In this document: in pieces, positions 58,524-64,000 of the stretch
Numbering within the stretch: the first letter of the stretch is position 1
Layout: each line of letters starts with the position of its first letter
From: Spongiihabitans sp963422685
GTDB taxonomy: Bacteria > Pseudomonadota > Gammaproteobacteria > Arenicellales > Poriferihabitantaceae
Direction: 5' to 3'
Length of the DNA: 64,000 nt
NCBI GenBank assembly: GCA_963422685.1
Contig: OY730442.1
Coordinates: forward strand, 1,922,001 to 1,986,000
Program-made: the position numbers and the translations under genes
The notes under the pieces: generated by a model
What the model saw: only the letters and a program-made list of their open reading frames with translations
What the model was told of the DNA's origin: nothing
Databases searched by the model: none

Positions 58524-58590
58524 TTGACGTGCGCATTAAGACTGGCATAAGATACATATGCCAGATAGTGAACAATTCCGCGGAGGGACG
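58524..58590 (+). promoter_or_regulatory. Possible promoter and ribosome-binding site for adhesin copy 2
   Basis: TTGACG (58524-58529) and TAAGAT (58548-58553) are 18 bp apart, one base fewer than in copy 1. A GGAGGG lies shortly before ATG 58593. The promoter part is a weak match; the ribosome site is clear. Confidence 0.35.
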
Positions 58591-58592
58591 TG

Positions 58593-61500
58593 ATGAACCG
58601 ACCAAAACACTTTCACCCTGTGAAGAGATTGAACCACGTCCCCGTTCTGCGGGTTCTCACCGCACCCTTCGTTACTACCCCCCCCCCCCCCCCCCTGAAA
58701 TTCCTGTTCGGCGGAGCAACGCCGTGAAACCTCGTCAACCCCTGCGGCACCTCGCCGCTGCCCTCGGCCTGATCCTCTATATCATCTGTGTCCTGCCGGT
58801 CGCTGCACAGACTTCCCCTGGCGTCACCTTATCCAAAACCAGTGTCACCGTCACCGAAGCCAGTGGCGACAGTAATACCGACACCTACACCGTAGTACTC
58901 AACACCCAGCCGACTGGCACCGTCACCATCGCCATCACCGGTGGCGATACCAGTATTGCCACCGTCTCCCCGACATCGCTGACGTTTACCACCGGCGACT
59001 GGGATACCCCACAGACCGTCACCGTCACCGGTCAGGATGAGGACATTGATCATGGTGTTTCTAAAAGTGTGACGATTTATCATACTCCATCCGGCCGCGG
59101 CTATGGCGACAGGGAGACGGTTCTTTTATCTGTCAACGTGTTAGACGACGACATCGCCGGCATCACCGTCACCGAGACCAGTGGCAGCACCGCCACCACC
59201 GAGGCCGGTGGCGCCGACACCATCAGCGTAGTGCTGGACACCGAGCCGACAGCGAACGTCACCATCGCCGTATCCAGCTCCGACACCACTGAAGGTACGG
59301 TTGACACGAGCAGCTTAGTCTTCACCGCTTCCAACTGGAGTACCCCACAGATCGTTACCGTCACCGGTCAGGATGACAACCTGGCCGATGGTGATCAATC
59401 CTATAACATCGTACTGGCCAAGGCCGTCAGTGGCGACGTTCATTACGGCGGCAGCCTCACAGTCTACAACGCCATTAACCCAACGGACGTGTCGGTGACC
59501 AACACCGATGACGACGCCGGTGTCATATTGTCCACGAGTGCGGTCACCGTCACCGAAGCCGCTGGCAGCAGTAATACCGCCAACTACACCGTAAAACTTA
59601 GCATCCAACCCTCGGGCAACGTCACCGTTACCCCCACCAGTAGTGATACCAGTGTGGCCACCGTCTCCCCGGCATCGCTGATCTTCACCACAGCCAACTG
59701 GAATAGTGTACAGACCGTCACCGTCACCGGTGTGGACGACAGCAGCGATGGGGAACGAAGTACCACCATCAGCCATACAGTAACTGGTGCCGACTACGCC
59801 TCAGTCAGTGCCGCCAGCGTCGTCGTCACCCTCACCGACGACGACAATAGCCCACCGACAGGCGCCGTCACCATCACCGGCACCGTCACCCAGGGCCAGA
59901 CGCTGACCGCGGACACCTCTGGCATCTCCGACCCGGACGGCCCGAGTAATTTAATGTTCGGTTATCAGTGGAAACGCGATAGCACTGACATCAGCAGTGC
60001 CACCCGTAGAACCTACATTCTGACGCAGGCCGACGTCGGGAAGGCCATCACCGTCACCGTGAGTTGGACCGACGGGGGCGGCACTGCGGAATCTCTTACC
60101 TCTGTTGCTACATCTGCAGTGACACCACCACCGGCGGCCCCTGCCGGGCTCAAAGTGATTGTGCGCAGTGGCAAAATCAAGTTCCGCTGGGAGATTCCCA
60201 ACAACCCCGACATCACCGGCTATCAATACAAACAATGGACTGGCAATACCGAACCCAGTCCTGGCACCTGGGTAGACTTTTCAGGTGCAATGTCTGCGAC
60301 TACACAGAACCGCTCGGTACGAGGTTTGACCGACGGCACCGAATACAACTTCCGCATTCGGGCGATAGCCGGCAGTGTTACGGGGACCCCGTCCGGCGTT
60401 ATTACCGTGACCCCGTCGATCACTCCGGACGTGCCCGCCAGGCCTGCTGCCGTCACCGCGGTGGCCGGCAACGGACAAGTGACGTTAAGCTGGAACAATC
60501 CCAATAATGCTGCCATTACCAGGTATCAGATCCGGCGGCAGGTCGCACCAGAGGACTGGGGTAATTGGGCCGACATCCCGGGCAGTGGCAAAGACACCAC
60601 CAGCTATACAGTGACCGGTTTGACCAACAACATCTGGCACCGCTTCCGCATTCGGGCGATAGCCAGTACCGCGTTCTATGGGCTGGCGTCCAGTGACGTC
60701 AGTGCCAGGCCGATGGCATCACCGTCTCCGCCGCCGAGCAAACCCACCGGTCTTGCGGCGGTGGCCGGCGACGGACAAGTGACGTTAAGCTGGAACAATC
60801 CGAATAATGCTGCCATTACCAGGTATCAGATCCGGCGGCAGGTCGCATCAGAGTACTGGGGTAATTGGGCCGACATCTCGGGCAGTGGCAAAGACACCAC
60901 CAGCTATACAGTGACCGGTTTGACCAACAACATCTGGCACCGCTTCCGCATTCGGGCGATAGCCGGCAGTGTGACGGGGACCCCGTCCGACGTGATGACC
61001 GTGACCCCGTCGATCACTCCGGACGTGCCCGCCAGGCCTGCTGCCGTCACCGCGGTGGCCGGCGACGGACAAGTGACATTAAGCTGGGACAATCCCAATA
61101 ATGCTCTCATTACCAGGTATCAGATCCGGCGGCAGGACGTGACGATTGCACACGACGGGGGTAAAACCAGCGGGAACTGGAGTGATTGGAGTGACATCCC
61201 CGGCAGTGGCAAAGACACCACCGGCTATACAGTGACCGGTTTGACCAACGGCATGAAGTACAACTTCCGCATTCGGGCGGTAGCCGGTACCTCGTCCTAT
61301 GGGAAGGCGTCCAGCGCCGCCGGTGCCAGGCTGGCGATACCGGCCGCGCCAGCGCCACCGGCGCCCAAACCCACCGGTCTTTCGAAGGTAATCGACAGCG
61401 GACAAGTCACCTTAACCTGGGACCACCCCAACAACCCTGCCATCACCCGCTATCAATACAAATACTGGACCGGCAGCCCCGAGAGCGGCCGCTGGATCGA

Positions 61501-64000
61501 TATATCCGGCAGTGACAAAGACACCACCAGCCACGTAGTGACCGGTTTGACCAACGGCACCAAATACCACTTCCGCATTCGGGCCATGATCGGCAGGATT
61601 GCCGGAGTAAAATCCAGCTCCACCAGTGCCACGCCGGCGACACCGCCGACACAGGCAGCGCCTATTAAAGTCAGTGCGCATGCCAGGTACAGACAAGTCG
61701 AGCTGATCTGGCGTGATCCGACCCTGACAGATCAACGCGACACCACCATCACCAAATACCAGATCAAATACTGGAGCGGCAACAGCGAGACTGGAGACTG
61801 GCGCGACATATCCGCCACCATCAACACCAGACACGTCTACTACCTCGTCACCGGGCTGACCAACAACACCACCTACAGCTTCCGCATTCGTGGATTGACC
61901 AACGGTTTTATAACGACCGAGTCCAACCTCGTGCAGGCGACCCCGTTAGCGGGGCCGCCGAGAAGTCCCGCCCGCCCTCAGGCGGTGGCCGGCGACAGCG
62001 AAGTCACATTAACCTGGAACAACCCCAACAACCCCGACATCACCAGATACCAGATACTGCAATGGACCGGTGGTGGAGAGCGCGGCAGCTGGGGTGATTG
62101 GCGCGACATCCCGGGCAGCGACAAAGACACCACCGACTACACCGTGCCCGGGCTGACCAACGGGGTAAAATACAGCTTCCGCATTCGTGCGGTCGCCGGC
62201 AGCGTTACCGGATCACGATCCCCCTACACCGCCGTCGTAATACCGGCCGCGCCTGTGGTCGTACCTGGTAGCATCACCGTAGCCGTACGCGACAGCGTCG
62301 GCGACAGCATCGCCATATCCTTGGGTATCGTCCATACCGGCACCAGAACCGTTGACAGCGTCGTCCCCACCACCGAAGACGGCGACAGCTACAGCTTCAC
62401 CGTGGTACTCGACACCCAGCCCTCGGCGGACGTCAGCATCGCCGTATCCAGTTCCGACACCACCGAAGGCACGGTTGACAAGAACAGCCTGGTCTTCACC
62501 ACCACCAACTGGAATACCCCACAGACCGTCACCGTAACCGGTCAGGCAGACACCCTTACCGATGGCGACCAGGACTACACCATCATACTGGCCGCGGCCG
62601 TCAGCACCGATACCAACTACCACGGCATTGACCCGATTGACATCGCCATTACCAACACCGACACCGACACTGCCACAAGAGGGACCCGGGCGGTTACGGC
62701 TGGTGGTTTCACCATCATAGGTGCTGATCCTGGCAGTCTTGGCGTCGACGGCGACAAAATCAATGCCCGAGTAACTGGTGTTGGTATACAACTGGAACTG
62801 CCGTCTGAACACCGCGTCACCCGAGCCACCTTCTCCAGGCCGACGCCTGAACAACTACCCCCGCCACAAGCCGGGGTGACCTTTGGAGCGGCGGCGGCCT
62901 ACGTGAACGTTGAGATAGACCCGCCGCTGCCCTCAGCCTCACCGGCCACGGTCTGTCTGCAACGGCCGGCCGGGATGTCAGACAATGCGGCGGTATACCA
63001 CCTTGCCGATCAAGGCAGCGAATGGGAAGAACTGGCTGTCCCTGGCAATCAGCAACGGCTACCGGGATACATCTGCGGCAGCATGCGGAGTGGGTCGCCG
63101 GTTGTCGTCGGTACCCGAACCGTGGAGGGGGCCACCCACTCCCGTGACGACGACACCGCCGGCGTCACCTTATCCACAACCAGTGTCACGCTGACCGAAG
63201 CCTTTGGTGCCGGGCGTACTGCCACCTACAGCGTAAAACTCAACACCCGGCCCTCGGGAGACGTCACCGTCACCCCAGTCAGTAGCGACACCTCGGTGGC
63301 CAAAGTCCACGGCAACGTCACCGCGCTGACCTTCACCCCCGCCAATTGGGCCGATCCGCAGATCGTCACCGTTGGCGTCGTCGATGATCGCACCGATGCC
63401 GATAGAACCACCACCATTACCCATACCGTCACTGGGGGTGGCTACGACTCGGTGCGCATCCCCGACGTCGCCGTCATCTTGGTGGACGACGACACGGTGG
63501 ATGCACTGCTATTCGGATTTGCTGGGGACACCCTGAAAGTCACCGAGGCCGACGGCGCCATGCACCGCAACTACTACCAAATCGTCCTGAAAAGCCAGCC
63601 GAGTGGCGACGTCACCGTCACCCCCACCAGTGGTGATACCGGCATAGCCACCATCACCCCCTCATCACTCACCTTCACCGCCGACAACTGGGCCGAGTCA
63701 CAAAGCATCGCGGTCACCGGAGTGGACGACCACGTTGATGCGGGAGACCGAAGCACCGCCATCACCCATAGTGCTTCAGGCGGCGGCTACGACTCGGTGC
63801 GCATTCCCGACGTGGTCGTCACCCTCATTGATGACGATGTCGCCGGCGTCACCGTGTCCGAGACCGATGGCAGCACTGCCACCACCGAAAGTGGCGGCAG
63901 TGACAGCATCAGCGTAGTACTGGACAGCCAGCCCACGGCCGAGGTCACCCTCGCCGTCACCAGTTCCGACACCACCGAAGGTACGGTTGACAAGAGCAGC
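58593..64000 (+). CDS. Calx-beta/FN3 autotransporter adhesin, copy 2 (partial, out of frame at a C18 tract)
   Basis: From ATG 58593 the frame runs MNRPKHFHPVKRLNHVPVLR into a run of 18 C and then stops at TGA soon after. With one more C, or two fewer, the frame would continue into the signal peptide (RHLAAALGLILYIICVLPVA) and stay open to the window end. After the tract the frame is open through Calx-beta repeats, an Ig-like domain, seven FN3 domains and further Calx-beta repeats, in line with copy 1. The region lost from copy 1 (about 58979-59157) is present here. The barrel lies beyond the window. A GTG near 58725 just before the signal peptide might allow initiation after the tract. Confidence 0.82.
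58678..58695 (+). promoter_or_regulatory. Poly-C (C18) tract, likely phase-variation switch
   Basis: Eighteen consecutive C residues lie 85 bases after the adhesin ATG. Copy 1 has a non-repetitive gcccccctcccc at the same place. Tracts of this length slip during replication and turn genes on and off. At 18 C the gene is off from this ATG; 16 or 19 C would restore the frame. The exact count may be uncertain in sequencing. Confidence 0.6.

Overview
The window comes from a Gram-negative bacterium, most likely a gammaproteobacterium. The evidence is a type V autotransporter adhesin with an outer-membrane beta-barrel, Mu/lambda-type phage relics, IS5-group transposase relics and many REP-like hairpins. 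Most DNA is GC-rich. The minus-strand RM block (1-3840 and its copy) and the reverse transcriptase gene (11108-12646) are visibly AT-rich, so they probably arrived from elsewhere. The sequence cannot name the species.

Layout. The window is a long imperfect tandem duplication. Unit I is 1-29817 and unit II is about 29864-64000. Each unit holds, in order: (A) a decayed minus-strand type I RM block, fic-hsdM-hsdS with no hsdR; (B) a relaxase relic, a C-terminally truncated tyrosine integrase, and a large plus-strand type I RM locus that starts with hsdM and ends with hsdR; (C) a NYN/LOTUS-like relic; (D) phage relics (PAPS-reductase fragment, IS5-like fragments, tail-completion protein, a broken methyltransferase/MvaI-like endonuclease pair, tape-measure N-terminus); (E) a 52-residue membrane protein; (F) a giant Calx-beta/FN3 autotransporter. 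Unit II carries an extra copy of D between A and B. The window starts inside block A and ends inside adhesin copy 2.

The two B loci share ends but differ in the middle. B1 is int-hsdM-fic-[hsdM tail relic]-HEPN-MNT-MNT::HsdS-RT-[hsdR head relic]-AAA ATPase-DUF4276-hsdR. B2 is int-hsdM-HEPN-MNT::HsdS-HamA-like-HamB-like-XRE/ImmA-DUF4411-[hsdR head relic]-[hsdS tail relic]-[DUF4365-like fragment]-[hsdS tail relic]-RloC-like ATPase-hsdR. In both, a HEPN RNase-like protein precedes an MNT nucleotidyltransferase that is in frame with the HsdS specificity subunit. Defence cargo sits between hsdS and hsdR, and most cargo modules start by a stop/start overlap with an hsdS 3' end. Leftover hsdS tails and hsdR heads suggest repeated exchange of cargo by recombination in the conserved flanks.

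Interpretation. B1 and B2 look like modular defence loci: a type I RM frame with a toxin-antitoxin-like pair physically tied to HsdS, plus exchangeable anti-phage cargo. The adhesin copies are each out of frame for a different reason: a 178-bp deletion between 8-bp repeats in copy 1, and a C18 tract near the start in copy 2. That suggests phase variation or repair by recombination. A collapsed or duplicated assembly must be excluded first, although the copies differ by point changes, indels and whole genes.
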